From assembly GCA_022641095.1 (NCBI GenBank), contig JALCDB010000001.1, positions 62,001 through 126,000 on the forward strand: a stretch of DNA of 64,000 bases. The letters are read 5' to 3'. The DNA comes from Bacilli bacterium. Its GTDB lineage: Bacteria > Bacillota_I > Bacilli_A > RFN20 > CAG-826. Positions 34,747 through 45,814 of this stretch are shown here, piece after piece (the first letter of the stretch is position 1; each line of letters begins with the position of its first letter). The notes below the pieces were generated by a model that was given only the letters and a program-made list of their open reading frames with translations, was not told the origin of the DNA and did not search any database. Position numbers and translations under genes: made by a program.

Positions 34747-35312
34747 TGATCATCCTCACCGGCGCTTCCGCCAGCGGCAAAACCGAAATCGCCCGGCTTT
34801 TGGCGAAGAAGTACGGCATCGTCAAAGCCGTGACCCACACCTCCCGACCCCCGCGCAAAGGGGAACGGAACGGAGTGGACTACTTTTTCGTGACGAAAGA
34901 GGAATTCCGCGCCCTTAAGGAACGAGGCGACTTCGTCGAAACCACGGTGTACAACGACAATTATTACGGAACGAGCAAAACCCAGGTCACCGACCTCAAG
35001 TGCGTCGTCGTCGACCCTAACGGCCTCAAATCCTTCATCGCTTTGAAAGACCCCTCCGTCGTGACGTTCTATCTTCTCGCCACCGAGGAGACCCGCATCA
35101 GTCGGATGCGTTCCCGCGGCGACGAGCCGGAAGACATCGAGCGCCGCATCGAAGGGGATCGGGTGGACTTCCGACCCGCTTGCATCGCCCCGACCGACTT
35201 CACGATCGTGACCGATGAGGAAACGCTTGAGGAACTGACGGATAAGATCTTCATCAAATACCGCCGGAAGCTCCAAGAACGGGGCCTAGGGGCGAAAGGT
35301 CGAATCAAGTAA
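34746..35312 (+). CDS. gmk: Guanylate kinase
   Basis: A 188-residue nucleoside-monophosphate kinase that makes GDP from GMP and ATP. It has the P-loop LTGASASGKTEI (GxSxxGK-type), THTSRPPRKGERNGVDYFFV with GMP-binding Arg and Tyr residues, and LLATEETRISRMRSRGD in the lid. Length is typical. Its 3' end overlaps the end of the convergent SDR gene by 27 bp. Confidence 0.92.
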   Translation: MIILTGASASGKTEIARLLAKKYGIVKAVTHTSRPPRKGERNGVDYFFVTKEEFRALKERGDFVETTVYNDNYYGTSKTQVTDLKCVVVDPNGLKSFIALKDPSVVTFYLLATEETRISRMRSRGDEPEDIERRIEGDRVDFRPACIAPTDFTIVTDEETLEELTDKIFIKYRRKLQERGLGAKGRIK

Positions 35313-36167
35313 GGCGATGAAATCCGCGGCGCCTTGGGCGCTTTTTTTGTGAGGCGGCTTGTAAAAACGCGGATACCCATCGAGCCGGAACCAGTCATCG
35401 GGAGCCACATACGCTCCGCGAGGCCCCTCTCCGCTCGCAAGCAGGGAAATCCCCAACGCCGCCTTCCAGGCCGGCTGGAAGAAGGTTTTCATGAATCCGT
35501 TGGCAAACGGCAGAAACCACCGCGGATAGCCGCGGATGATCGCCGTCTTCGCGATGCCAGGGCTCAGGAGAGCGACGTCATGGGCCGTTTTCTCATATGC
35601 CATTTCGTAGATTGCCATCACGGCTCGCTTGCTCACCCCGTATCGGTGAAAGCAACCACCGCGCGAAGCGCCCACATAGAGCGAATAATCGCGATGGCGC
35701 GGCGCTTGGCTAGCCACCGAGCCGACAAAAACGAAACGGCTGTCGCCGTGGGCTTTCGCCAACCCTTCATAGAGAAGATAGGTCCCGATGGCGTTCGTCA
35801 TGAAAACGAGCGAAGTCCCGTCTTTTAGAAAGGCCTTCTTTTTGGCGGGGTTAAAAACCCCGGCGTTCAAGACGATCGCGAAGAACTCTTCTTTCTCAAG
35901 GCGTTTCACCAGCGCGGCGACGGAAGAAGGCTCGCTTTGGTCATAATAGACGAAGGAAAGGCAAGCCTCCGGCACGTTCTCGCGGATTCTCTTTCGGGCT
36001 TCCTCCGCTTTGCTTTCATTCCGGCAGGCGACGGTGACCGCCGCCCCTTTGTAGCAAAGCTGCTGAACGGCTTCGAAGCCGATTCCGCTCGTGCCGCCCG
36101 TCAGCAAAACCCGCTTGCCTTTGAGGGAAGGGACTTTCGCGTCAAGCCACCTCTTGCCACTGATCAT
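35286..36167 (-). CDS. Short-chain dehydrogenase/reductase
   Basis: A 293-residue classical SDR: LLTGGTSGIGFEA (cofactor glycine motif), ACRNESKAEEARKR (NADP-type basic residue after beta 2), LNAGVFN, a Ser in FVGSVAS and the catalytic YGVSK. It resembles retinol-dehydrogenase-like SDRs; the substrate cannot be stated. The start overlaps the CNNM stop as ATGA, making it third in that operon. Confidence 0.88.
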   Translation of the reverse strand: MISGKRWLDAKVPSLKGKRVLLTGGTSGIGFEAVQQLCYKGAAVTVACRNESKAEEARKRIRENVPEACLSFVYYDQSEPSSVAALVKRLEKEEFFAIVLNAGVFNPAKKKAFLKDGTSLVFMTNAIGTYLLYEGLAKAHGDSRFVFVGSVASQAPRHRDYSLYVGASRGGCFHRYGVSKRAVMAIYEMAYEKTAHDVALLSPGIAKTAIIRGYPRWFLPFANGFMKTFFQPAWKAALGISLLASGEGPRGAYVAPDDWFRLDGYPRFYKPPHKKSAQGAADFIALLDSTFRP

Positions 36168-37459
36168 GGTATTTTCCTGCGAGGATGGTAAACCACCTCG
36201 ACTTCTTTGACCGTGTATTCGCTCACCGCGGTCACCTTGAGATCGATCCGGCCTTCTTTGAAGTGGTCACCGACCTTGGCGAAGCGCCTCAAGCGGTCGT
36301 TGACCCAACCGGAAACGGTCGTGTAATCCTCATCGATGCGGTCCTCGTTAAGCTTGAATTTGACGAAAAACTCGTCGATGCCCATGGATCCTTTGACCAA
36401 ATAGACGTTCCGTTTGTCCGTCTGAACGAAATCCGCTTTCACGACATCGGTCTCATCCCACATCTCGCCGACGAGTTCCTCGAGGATGTCCTCGAGCGTG
36501 AGGATGCCTTCGACCCCGCCGAACTCGTCGCGAACCACGGCGATATGGCGATGGCTTTCCTTAAGGAGGGCCATCGCGCTCGATATTTCCATCGTATGGG
36601 GGACGTTCACGATCGGCATGATGAGATCCTCAAGCGAGGGTTTCAACCCCTGCACCAAAACCCGAAGGAGACTCTTGACGGGAATGTAGCCCAAAACATG
36701 GTCGAACGAGCCCTTATAAACCGGGATGCGACTGTGGCGGAAGGCATCCGGCTCGGCCAAAAAAGCGTCGAATGAGGTCTCGATGTCATAGCCTTTGACC
36801 TTATTGCGGGGGGTCATGATCTCGTAGCACGTCGTCTCTTTGAAACGGATCGAGCGATGGAGAAGTTCGCTCTGATCCTCATCGATGACGCCCTCGTTCT
36901 CGATGTCGTCCACCATCGCCTCAAGCTCGTCGTCGCTGGCGAGGGCGCTTTCCTTAGGGGCCTTCTCGATAAGAGGCGAGGCGATCCATTCGGCGAATTT
37001 GTTGGCGGGCTTAACGAACGGGAAGAAAACGATGGAGGAAAGCCTGACGAAGCCCGTTAGGAGACGGGATAGACCGAAAGAGTGGGCTTTGGCGAGGGCC
37101 TTGGGCACGATCTCCCCAAAAACAAGGAGAACGAAAAGCAGGATGAGGGAGGCCAAAGTCGCGGCTGCCTCCTCCCCGAGGGAAGCGCTCCAAATGTCGG
37201 CGCTCAGCAAAGCCATGAGAGAGGAGGCCAAAACGTTCGCGAAATCGTTGCCGAAAAGAACCGTCGAGATCGTGGCGTCGAAATTCTTGGCGTATTTGTA
37301 GGCCCGCTCGCTTCGCTTCTCGCCGCGGAGGGCTCGTTTCTCAAGACGCAGTTTGTTGACCGAACTGTAAGCCATGTCGGCGGCGCTATAAATGGCGCTG
37401 ATGGCAAGCAAAACGAGCAAAAGGCAAACGTAAAGCGTATCCTTCCAGCCCCACGTCAT
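36164..37459 (-). CDS. CNNM/HlyC-CorC family membrane protein 2
   Basis: A 431-residue protein: an N-terminal DUF21 transmembrane domain (about 5-190; AISAIYSAADMAYSSVNKLRLEKRA), two CBS domains (about 210-330; EIMTPRNKVKGYDIETSFD, HIAVVRDEFGGVEGILTLEDILEELVGEMWDE) and a CorC_HlyC C-terminal domain. The family is linked to Mg2+/Co2+ homeostasis. It starts inside the stop of a paralogue (ATGA overlap), so the two may form a heteromer. Confidence 0.9.
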   Translation of the reverse strand: MTWGWKDTLYVCLLLVLLAISAIYSAADMAYSSVNKLRLEKRALRGEKRSERAYKYAKNFDATISTVLFGNDFANVLASSLMALLSADIWSASLGEEAAATLASLILLFVLLVFGEIVPKALAKAHSFGLSRLLTGFVRLSSIVFFPFVKPANKFAEWIASPLIEKAPKESALASDDELEAMVDDIENEGVIDEDQSELLHRSIRFKETTCYEIMTPRNKVKGYDIETSFDAFLAEPDAFRHSRIPVYKGSFDHVLGYIPVKSLLRVLVQGLKPSLEDLIMPIVNVPHTMEISSAMALLKESHRHIAVVRDEFGGVEGILTLEDILEELVGEMWDETDVVKADFVQTDKRNVYLVKGSMGIDEFFVKFKLNEDRIDEDYTTVSGWVNDRLRRFAKVGDHFKEGRIDLKVTAVSEYTVKEVEVVYHPRRKIP

Positions 37460-38481
37460 TTCGCGAGCTCCTTCTCGGGGGATATGCCTTCCCCGATCGG
37501 GCCGACGAGCTCCTCAAGAACGTCCTCCATCGTCACCATCCCCAACAAAGCCGAACCCTTCCTCACAAGGGCGATTTGGGTGTGATGGGCCCGGAAGCCG
37601 TCCACGATGTCGTCCATGTGGATGGAAGGGGTCACGAAATACGGCTTTTGGATGTAATCCTTAAGGGGAACGTTCGGATTGCGGAGGAAGGCGCTCAGAA
37701 AATTCTTGACGATGAGGATGCCGACGATCTTGCCCCGATCGCCATAATACACCGGAATCCGAGAATATTTGGTCTCGCATAGCTTTTGGGCCAATTGGTC
37801 GTTTGTGAGGCCCTTGAGATCGATTTCGTACATTCGGTTCGCCGGAGTGAAGACTTCCTTGACCGCGGTGTCGGCGAAATCGAAGGACGCTTGGATGAGA
37901 TTGCTCTCGGTCCCATCAAGAAGCCCGTGCTTTTCGTTGCTCTCCAAGACAAGGTTGAAATCCTCCTCGGTGAGTTCGGGCCCCCTTTCGCTATGGAAAG
38001 CCTTTTTGGCCACCCAGGCGAAGAAACGAAGGAGAGAGGCGAAAGGATAGAGGGCGATGATGAAAAAATACAGCGGATAGACCATCAAAGAGGCGGTGCG
38101 GTTCGGGATCTTGCGGGCGATCTGCTTTGGCATCGTCTCGCCGAAAAGGTAAAGGAAAAGGGTGATGACGATGGAGGAGATGAGGGAAGTGAGGGTGCTG
38201 TCAAAGCCGACGGGGAGCATGAGCAAAAAAGCCCGGGTCGACATCACGGAAAGGACAACCGAGGCGGCGTTGTTCATAATCAGGATCGCCGCGAGGGCGG
38301 TGTCGAACATACCGTAGACCTTAAGGACTAAGGCGGCGGTTCTGCTCCCGTCGTCCTTCGCGACCTGAAAACGGTATTTGTTAAGCGAGGAGAAGGCGGT
38401 TTCGGCGGCGCTGAAGAAGCCCGATAAAATTAAAAAAAGGATTGCGAGACCTAAGTAGAGCCATATCAGAGGATCCGTGAT
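37456..38481 (-). CDS. CNNM/HlyC-CorC family membrane protein 1, non-AUG start
   Basis: The track starts at an internal Met (38310), but the same open frame continues upstream with the missing first DUF21 helix: ITDPLIWLYLGLAILFLILSGFFSAAE, then TAFSSLNKYRFQVAKDDGS. No ATG, GTG or TTG exists in frame there. The codon best placed after AGAAGGAG is ATC at 38481; CTG and ATA nearby are alternatives. DUF21 is followed by paired CBS domains (VFTPANRMYEIDLKGLT; IALVRKGSALLGMVTMEDVLEELVG). It ends soon after the CBS pair, with no CorC_HlyC domain, unlike its downstream partner. Confidence 0.8.
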   Translation of the reverse strand: MTDPLIWLYLGLAILFLILSGFFSAAETAFSSLNKYRFQVAKDDGSRTAALVLKVYGMFDTALAAILIMNNAASVVLSVMSTRAFLLMLPVGFDSTLTSLISSIVITLFLYLFGETMPKQIARKIPNRTASLMVYPLYFFIIALYPFASLLRFFAWVAKKAFHSERGPELTEEDFNLVLESNEKHGLLDGTESNLIQASFDFADTAVKEVFTPANRMYEIDLKGLTNDQLAQKLCETKYSRIPVYYGDRGKIVGILIVKNFLSAFLRNPNVPLKDYIQKPYFVTPSIHMDDIVDGFRAHHTQIALVRKGSALLGMVTMEDVLEELVGPIGEGISPEKELAK

Positions 38482-38545
38482 CGCATCAACTCCTTCTATC
38501 AGGACTAACCGATGGTTTAAATTGTACCATAACCCGCCGAAAACG

Positions 38546-38580
38546 CAAAAAGCGTTCTCCCTTGACGAGGGAAAACGCTC
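38546..38580 (-). terminator. Terminator after the coiled-coil membrane protein gene
   Basis: On the minus strand, AGCGTTTTCCCT CGTCA AGGGAGAACGCT is followed by TTTTTGCGTTTT. It lies just past the stop at 38596. Confidence 0.8.
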
Positions 38581-38595
38581 ATTTGAGCGCTCCGA

Positions 38596-40506
38596 TCAGT
38601 CGTCGTCCTCGTCGGACCCCTGCGGCTTGTAATCCTTGAGTTCGGCGGCGTAATTGCGGTTTTCGACGTTTCCTTGGACGAGTTTGTCCTTGCCGCAGGC
38701 CTCGGCGATAAGCTGCTTGGCGCGCTTGAGGGACAGATCGCTCTTGACCTTGAAGCAGCCCGGGATCTCTTTGTAGATGTTCTTTCCCGAAGCGTCTTTG
38801 ACGGGAATCGGCCCGTTGGCGTAATCTTTTGGGTCTATCGCCAGGTAGAGTTTAAGCCCTTTGCCGGCGATGGCTATCTTAAGGTAAGTCTTGGTGTGGA
38901 GGCGGAACGTGTCGCCCGAATTGGAGACGCGGCTCTTGAGCCCATAGGAAAGGGCCTCGGCCTTCAGGGTGTTGTAGTTGGCCCGTAGATCCTTGTCGGC
39001 CTCCGTCAAACGGGTCGGGAAGGGGATGCGGATGATCTTCGGGGTTTCGGGGACGGGAACGAAAGAAGGGGCGGGGACCGGCGCGACCGGGGCCACCACG
39101 GGCGAGATCGCCGATGGAGGCGCCGCGGACGGGGCCGGCGAAGGGACGAATGCCAAGGGCGCCGCCTGAGCGATAAGGGCGCCGTTAGGGAATTTGCGAT
39201 CGAGCTCCTGGGCCACGATGGTGCGAACCTCCTCGGGGCGAAGCGAGGCGCTTTTCGTTTTGGCCAGTTCGTCGTTGGAGGCGCGAAGTTGAGCCGCCAG
39301 TTCTTCGACGCGGGCCTCACGGAGGTTTTCATCCCCCTCGCGAGCGGCCTTTTCAGCGGCTTCCCTTTCCTCGCGCCGAGTTTCGCGCTCTTGCTCGTTT
39401 CTGGCATCGGCGTCGCGCTCGGCGGCAAGGGCTTTGGCGATTTCCTCGGCGATAAGCTGACGGATCTCGCTGGCCTTCATGCCGTCCTGAGCCGGGGCCA
39501 TGTCCACCGGTTTCGCCTGACCGATCTCCTCGCGGATGATTTGGCGAAGGTCGTCGCTAGTCAGCGTCGCGCTATCCGCGGGCTCCTCCGCTTTCGCCTC
39601 CTTGGCCTCATAGTCGCCAAGTTCCTCGCGGATGATGCTGGTCAGATCGTCCTTGGTCACGTATTGCCCGTTGTTCATATTTTGTTTGCTTACCCCTTTC
39701 CCGCCGTAATTGATGTACTGGATAATCCCAGGCTGAGGGCCCTGATAGGACTGACCGGTGACGGTCGTCTGCTTGTCGGGGATCTCGCTCAACTCGTCAT
39801 TGAGCGTCTGGCGGTATTCGTCTTCCCCCTCGGCTTCCTCCGAAGCGATCGGGGCCGGATTCTCCTCCGCCGCTTCATCGGCGGCCGGAACGAGGGGCTT
39901 TTTCCTCTTCGCGCCCGGATTCTTGCCCATGTCGGCAAAAGAAAGGATGAGGGCCACGACGAGAAGGATCAGGGCGATGGCCCCGAGAACGTATGGCAGC
40001 AAGTCCATGATCCAAGTCATGGGCGTGGCGCCAGAGATCCCCCTCACGATGGCGACGATATTCGCGTACTGGGCGGGAACCGTCCCGCCCTCGAATTGGC
40101 TTATCCAAGCCTCATGGGTCAAGTTGGCCGAAGCCCACATGCCAGGCAGAAAACCGTAAATAACAACGTCGAGGGATAGAGCCCCGGCGAGCAGCCACGC
40201 GAAGCCGACGAAGAAGGAGTTCCCCCGATGGCGGAGCCCCATGACGACAAGGTGAACGACCCAAAGAATCACGATTAGGACCATTCCGATAAAAAAGGCC
40301 CACATGATCGGGTACTGGCCATAGGTTTTCGCGAAAGAGGAGAACTTAAAGAACTCAAGGCGCGAAGGGGCCCAGTATTCCAGGCCGCTTCCTTGGAAGC
40401 CATAGGCCATATAGCCCGTGGATTGCGGCACGAAGAAAAAAACGATAAACGCCACGCCCACGAGGACGGAAGCCACTATCGACAGGATGATTGACGCTTT
40501 TTTCAT
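38596..40506 (-). CDS. Membrane protein with short helical repeats and a C-terminal domain
   Basis: A 636-residue protein with four transmembrane helices in the first 200 residues. A charged linker leads to four short repeats of about 16 residues (DDLTSIIREELGD, DDLRQIIREEIGQ, SEIRQLIAEEIAK, EEVRTIVAQELDR). A Glu/Arg coiled coil and a Pro/Ala/Val-rich stretch follow. The C-terminal domain (YNTLKAEALSYGLKSRVSN...KIAIAGKGLKLYLAIDPKDY) resembles an unnamed domain I recall from Firmicutes envelope proteins. Its role may be as a scaffold; no enzymatic motif is visible. Confidence 0.7.
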   Translation of the reverse strand: MKKASIILSIVASVLVGVAFIVFFFVPQSTGYMAYGFQGSGLEYWAPSRLEFFKFSSFAKTYGQYPIMWAFFIGMVLIVILWVVHLVVMGLRHRGNSFFVGFAWLLAGALSLDVVIYGFLPGMWASANLTHEAWISQFEGGTVPAQYANIVAIVRGISGATPMTWIMDLLPYVLGAIALILLVVALILSFADMGKNPGAKRKKPLVPAADEAAEENPAPIASEEAEGEDEYRQTLNDELSEIPDKQTTVTGQSYQGPQPGIIQYINYGGKGVSKQNMNNGQYVTKDDLTSIIREELGDYEAKEAKAEEPADSATLTSDDLRQIIREEIGQAKPVDMAPAQDGMKASEIRQLIAEEIAKALAAERDADARNEQERETRREEREAAEKAAREGDENLREARVEELAAQLRASNDELAKTKSASLRPEEVRTIVAQELDRKFPNGALIAQAAPLAFVPSPAPSAAPPSAISPVVAPVAPVPAPSFVPVPETPKIIRIPFPTRLTEADKDLRANYNTLKAEALSYGLKSRVSNSGDTFRLHTKTYLKIAIAGKGLKLYLAIDPKDYANGPIPVKDASGKNIYKEIPGCFKVKSDLSLKRAKQLIAEACGKDKLVQGNVENRNYAAELKDYKPQGSDEDDD

Positions 40507-40638
40507 TCAAAAGCCTCCTTCTATTTCGCTATTCAATTTTATATTACGCACACCCACGCGCAAAAAGAAAGCAAAGAAAGCAACTTTTGCGAGGATTTCG
40601 ATGTGCTGACACACGATAGTTAACCATAGTTTACTTAT

Positions 40639-41484
40639 TCACTTCGCATAAACCTGAATCCACGAAGGAAGGACGGAAAAATGGGCGCGGCCCACCGGTC
40701 CCGGTTCGCCGTCGAGGCACCATCGGAGGGAATCCATCGGACGGATGTCGACCTCCGTCACCGGCACCACTTCGCTCGTCGGGCGAAAAAGGGTCTGAGC
40801 TAAGCCGTTGGACAAGGATCGCTTGGGCAAAAAGAGCTCCATCTCCCCATCGTGGACCGATGATTTCCTGTTAACCCCAAACCCGCCGATGTGGCTTCCG
40901 TTCATCACCATGAGGAAGGGGACGATCCTCGTCACCGTCTTCTTAGCAGTGACGTAACGGACCGCATAACCGGCCTTTTTGAGGGTCGATTTGGCGGCCA
41001 AACGGTAATAAATGGCCTTGCCCCATCGTTTTTTCGCGCTCCGCTTGACTGAGTAAGCGATATCGCTGTAACAACCGGCGGCCGCCACGTAAGCGAAATA
41101 CGAATCCCCGATTCTGCCGATGTCAAAAGGCTCCGTTTTCCCCGCTTTTATGATTCTAAGGGCGCGCGCGAAGGAATGGGTCACCCCGAAATTCCTTCCG
41201 ACGTCGCCAAGGGTCCCGAAATTGATGAAACCGATTTTGGGGCGGACCGGCAAGGGCGCGATGGCGTTGATCAAAGCGTTGAACGTGCCATCCCCGCCAG
41301 CGACGATGAGGGTGTCGTAGTGAGGGGCTTCCTGCGCGGAAATCCTGCTCAAATCCCCCGGCTTTTCGCATTTTGCGAACTCAAGCGGAGCGAAAACGGA
41401 CCCGAGGGCGGCGCGGACGCGGCCGATTCTCTTCGAAAAATCCCGGCGTCCGCTCGCGGACGTATAAAGGACGAGGGCTTTCAT
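40639..41484 (-). CDS. Diacylglycerol kinase-like lipid kinase
   Basis: A 281-residue member of the DAGK_cat/YegS/DgkB family. It has the nucleotide motif IVAGGDGTFNALINAI and NFGTLGDVGRNFGV, then a beta-rich C-terminal domain (MELFLPKRSLSNG, LRWCLDGEPG). It phosphorylates a lipid such as diacylglycerol for recycling to phospholipid; the exact substrate is unknown. A TATATT box ends 8 nt before the ATG, suggesting a leaderless transcript. Confidence 0.88.
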   Translation of the reverse strand: MKALVLYTSASGRRDFSKRIGRVRAALGSVFAPLEFAKCEKPGDLSRISAQEAPHYDTLIVAGGDGTFNALINAIAPLPVRPKIGFINFGTLGDVGRNFGVTHSFARALRIIKAGKTEPFDIGRIGDSYFAYVAAAGCYSDIAYSVKRSAKKRWGKAIYYRLAAKSTLKKAGYAVRYVTAKKTVTRIVPFLMVMNGSHIGGFGVNRKSSVHDGEMELFLPKRSLSNGLAQTLFRPTSEVVPVTEVDIRPMDSLRWCLDGEPGPVGRAHFSVLPSWIQVYAK

Positions 41485-41510
41485 GCCCCTTCAATATAGC
41501 ACAGCGGACC

Positions 41511-43196
<1,686 letters not shown>

Positions 43197-43916
43197 TCAA
43201 CGCTTATTTGCCGAAACCCCGACGAAGCGCTTTCTTTCTTCCCGCAAGGCCATCAGTTCCTCTTTGCGCCCTGCGGGAATCCGGAACGAATCGCGGCATT
43301 TGGATATCGTTTTGCGGAAAAGGGCCGGATAAGCCCGTTTCGATTTGAGGAAGGCGAGGACGTCCCCATAATGATCGATGGCGAGAGTGGCGAGAAGCCA
43401 GGCTTCCGCCATAGTGACGTAGTACTCGCTCTCTTTCTTTATCCCCCCGATGAAGGAGGCGGCTTTTTCGTCTCGGCGATAGGATAGCGCGTAGACGTAG
43501 GCGAAGCGGCGCACGAAAGGATAAGGCGAGGCGATGAACTCCCGATAATACGGAAGATAGGTTCCGAGGGGGGCCGGCTTTATGAATTGGGGGCAGACGT
43601 CGGTGACGGCCCACGAATCGGCGCAGGGCAGCCTCTCCCGCAAAAAGGCCATCTTTTCGTCAAAGGAGACGCATCGCCTAAGGCCGATGATGAAGAAGCA
43701 AATCGTGAGCTCGACCGAGTCGGTCAAGGAAAAGTCCGCGAGCGAAAGGCTTGGGTCGGCGGCATATCTGGCGGCCACTTCCTTGACGTAAGGGATTTTC
43801 ACTCCGATGGAACGGATTTCCGAGCCATAGAGGTTCGCGTTCCCAAGGCGATAGGAGGTTCGAGGGGCTTTTGGGTTTTCGAGTTCCCCCACGAGGCGAC
43901 GATAGGCGTCTTTCAT
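43197..43916 (-). CDS. AlkD-like DNA alkylation repair protein
   Basis: A 239-residue all-helical protein of the AlkD/AlkC HEAT-like DNA glycosylase family. The motif DSWAVTDVCPQF matches the conserved WDLVD-type catalytic Asp region, and FVRRFAYVYALSYRR is the recognisable HEAT helix. It removes alkylated bases from DNA. A GATAAT box lies six bases before the ATG with no ribosome site, again suggesting a leaderless start. Confidence 0.85.
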   Translation of the reverse strand: MKDAYRRLVGELENPKAPRTSYRLGNANLYGSEIRSIGVKIPYVKEVAARYAADPSLSLADFSLTDSVELTICFFIIGLRRCVSFDEKMAFLRERLPCADSWAVTDVCPQFIKPAPLGTYLPYYREFIASPYPFVRRFAYVYALSYRRDEKAASFIGGIKKESEYYVTMAEAWLLATLAIDHYGDVLAFLKSKRAYPALFRKTISKCRDSFRIPAGRKEELMALREERKRFVGVSANKR

Positions 43917-43934
43917 CTTTTGATTATCCCATAA

Positions 43935-43971
43935 AAAAGAAAAGGCCGCGGGAAAGGAGAATCGCGACCTT
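43935..43971 (-). terminator. Terminator after trpB
   Basis: On the minus strand, AAGGTCGCG and CGCGGCCTT form a 9-bp stem (one G-U pair) followed by TTCTTTTTT. It lies between the trpB stop and the AlkD-like gene. Confidence 0.75.
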
Positions 43972-43985
43972 GGGGAAAAGACCGT

Positions 43986-45407
43986 CTAATCGAGGATGCC
44001 GTAATCTTTGCCGTAATGCTCGATCACGTAATCGATGTCTTTGTCGCCGCGGCCCGAGAGGTTGACCAAGATGGAGCCATGCTTCATTTGCTTGGCTCGG
44101 CGGATGGCATAGGCGACCGCATGGGCGCTCTCGAGGGCGGGGATGATGCCTTCGAGCCGGCTCAGCATGAAGAAAGCGTCAAGAGCCTCCTTGTCGGTCA
44201 CGACGTCATAGTTGACGCGCCCAAGCTCATGGAGGAAGGCGTGCTCCGGGCCAACCGAAGGATAGTCGAGGCCGCTGGCGACGGAATAGACCGGGCCGGG
44301 CCCCCCTTCCTTATCCTTGATCATCATGGAGTTGAAACCGTGCATGACCCCTTCGCTTCCGAAAGCCATGGAGGCGGCGTTGTCGCCGAGTTTGGGGCCG
44401 CGCCCGAGCGGCTCGACGCCGACGATCTCCACCGGCTCCGGCAGGAAAGCCTCGAACATGCCGATGGAATTGGAGCCGCCGCCGACGCAAGCGCAGACGA
44501 TGTCGGGAAGCTCGCCCGTCATTTGGACGAATTGCTCCTTGGCCTCCTGCCCCACGATCGATTGGAAATCGCGGACCATCATCGGGAAAGGATTCGGGCC
44601 AACCGCCGAGCCGATCGCGTAGAAAGTGTTCTTCCACGTTTTCATATACTCGACGAAGGCGGCGTCCACCGCCTCCTTGAGGCACCCCGCCCCCTCCTTC
44701 ACCGGGACGACCCGGGCCCCTAAGATTTTCATTCGGGCGACGTTGGGGGCTTGCTTCGCCATGTCGACGACGCCCATGTATATTTCGCACTTCAATCCGA
44801 AATAGGCCGCCGCGGTCGCCACCGCCACGCCGTGCTGGCCGGCGCCGGTCTCCGCGATCACGCGGGTTTTGCCAAGATATTTGGCGAGCATCACCTCACC
44901 CATCGTATGGTTTATCTTGTGGGCGCCGGTATGGTTAAGGTCTTCGCGTTTCAGGTAAATCTGAGCCTTGCCCAAGTAGTTGGAAAGGCGCTCGCAATGA
45001 TACACCGGGGTCGGGCGGCCTTGGTATTGGCTCCTGATCCGACGAAGCTCACCGATGAACTTGGCGGATTTGCAGATGGTCAGATACCCGTCGTAGATTT
45101 CCTTGAGGGCTTTCTCAAGGCCCTTCGGCACGTAAGCTCCGCCGAAGCGGCCGAAGAAGCCATCGTCGTCCGGGTATTTCTTCATGTAGGTGCGGAAGTC
45201 AACGTCGTAACGCTCTTTGACATTGACCTCTCCGCGCCCTGAAGGGTTCGTCCTCGCGTCAAGGGGCTTCGCGGCGTCTTCCGGGATCATCCAGCTGCGC
45301 CCGACCTTCATGGCGCCCGGGATCCTCCCTTGGTCAAGAAGAACGCGCACGCGCCGCTCATTCACCTTCCAATCCGCCGCGGTCTCGACGACGCTGCGAT
45401 AATTCAT
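43986..45407 (-). CDS. trpB: Tryptophan synthase beta chain fused to an N-terminal HTH
   Basis: A 473-residue protein. Residues from about 80 are a canonical Trp[32 protein letters not shown] with the PLP lysine, [11 protein letters not shown], the phosphate-cup [12 protein letters not shown], and GVEPLGRG. It makes tryptophan from indole and serine. The first ~55 residues instead read as an excisionase/MerR-like HTH ([40 protein letters not shown]). The frame is continuous, so this is a true fusion. No trpA or other trp genes are nearby, so it may salvage indole. A dyad lies in its promoter. Confidence 0.93.
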   Translation of the reverse strand: MNYRSVVETAADWKVNERRVRVLLDQGRIPGAMKVGRSWMIPEDAAKPLDARTNPSGRGEVNVKERYDVDFRTYMKKYPDDDGFFGRFGGAYVPKGLEKALKEIYDGYLTICKSAKFIGELRRIRSQYQGRPTPVYHCERLSNYLGKAQIYLKREDLNHTGAHKINHTMGEVMLAKYLGKTRVIAETGAGQHGVAVATAAAYFGLKCEIYMGVVDMAKQAPNVARMKILGARVVPVKEGAGCLKEAVDAAFVEYMKTWKNTFYAIGSAVGPNPFPMMVRDFQSIVGQEAKEQFVQMTGELPDIVCACVGGGSNSIGMFEAFLPEPVEIVGVEPLGRGPKLGDNAASMAFGSEGVMHGFNSMMIKDKEGGPGPVYSVASGLDYPSVGPEHAFLHELGRVNYDVVTDKEALDAFFMLSRLEGIIPALESAHAVAYAIRRAKQMKHGSILVNLSGRGDKDIDYVIEHYGKDYGILD

Positions 45408-45435
45408 GTTTTTCCCCTCCTATTATGGATAAAAT

Positions 45436-45464
45436 ACTTTATTCCGTATTCGGTATTTAGTCAA
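45436..45464 (-). promoter_or_regulatory. trpB promoter with a dyad in the spacer
   Basis: Minus-strand TTGACT (45464-45459), a 17-bp spacer and TAAAGT (45441-45436) precede a strong AGGAGG. The spacer contains ATxCCG-AATA-CGGxAT (45441-45456), an inverted repeat placed where a bound repressor would block RNA polymerase. The HTH fused to TrpB is an obvious but untested candidate. Confidence 0.5.
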
Positions 45465-45648
45465 TCAAAAGATATATAAGATTATTCATCCGATAAATTG
45501 AGTTGTTTTTCATAATGATGATTACTAACATATCATACCGATTGATAATATATGCATGGTTTTTAATATATTTAACCCTATATCGGAATATTGGTTTCTT
45601 GTCTCTTTCGTTCCCGCTTGGGCGCGGCCCCGCTTTCGCTTCGCCACG

Positions 45649-45678
45649 AAAAAAGGCATCCCGCTTCCGCGAGACGCC
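45649..45678 (-). terminator. Terminator after tRNA-Glu (CUC)
   Basis: On the minus strand, GGCGTCTCGC GGAA GCGGGATGCC (10-bp stem with two G-U pairs and a GGAA loop) is followed by TTTTTT, directly after the tRNA. Confidence 0.8.
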
Positions 45679-45687
45679 GCTTTTGTC

Positions 45688-45762
45688 TGGTGACCCTGCC
45701 CAGATTCGAACTGGGGAACCCGCCTTGAGAGGGCGGTGTCTTGACCGCTTGACGACAGGGCC
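45688..45762 (-). tRNA. tRNA-Glu (CUC)
   Basis: Acceptor stem GGCCCTG/CAGGGTC, D-arm, anticodon stem CCGCC/GGCGG with loop CTCTCAA (anticodon CTC, Glu), T-arm CAGTTCGAATCTG and an encoded ACCA end. A second Glu isoacceptor is consistent with the GC-rich codon use of the core. Confidence 0.93.
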
Positions 45763-45814
45763 AGCGCGTATTATTAAACCATCGCGCACGCGGACTTGCA
45801 AGAAAGAGAAGGAA

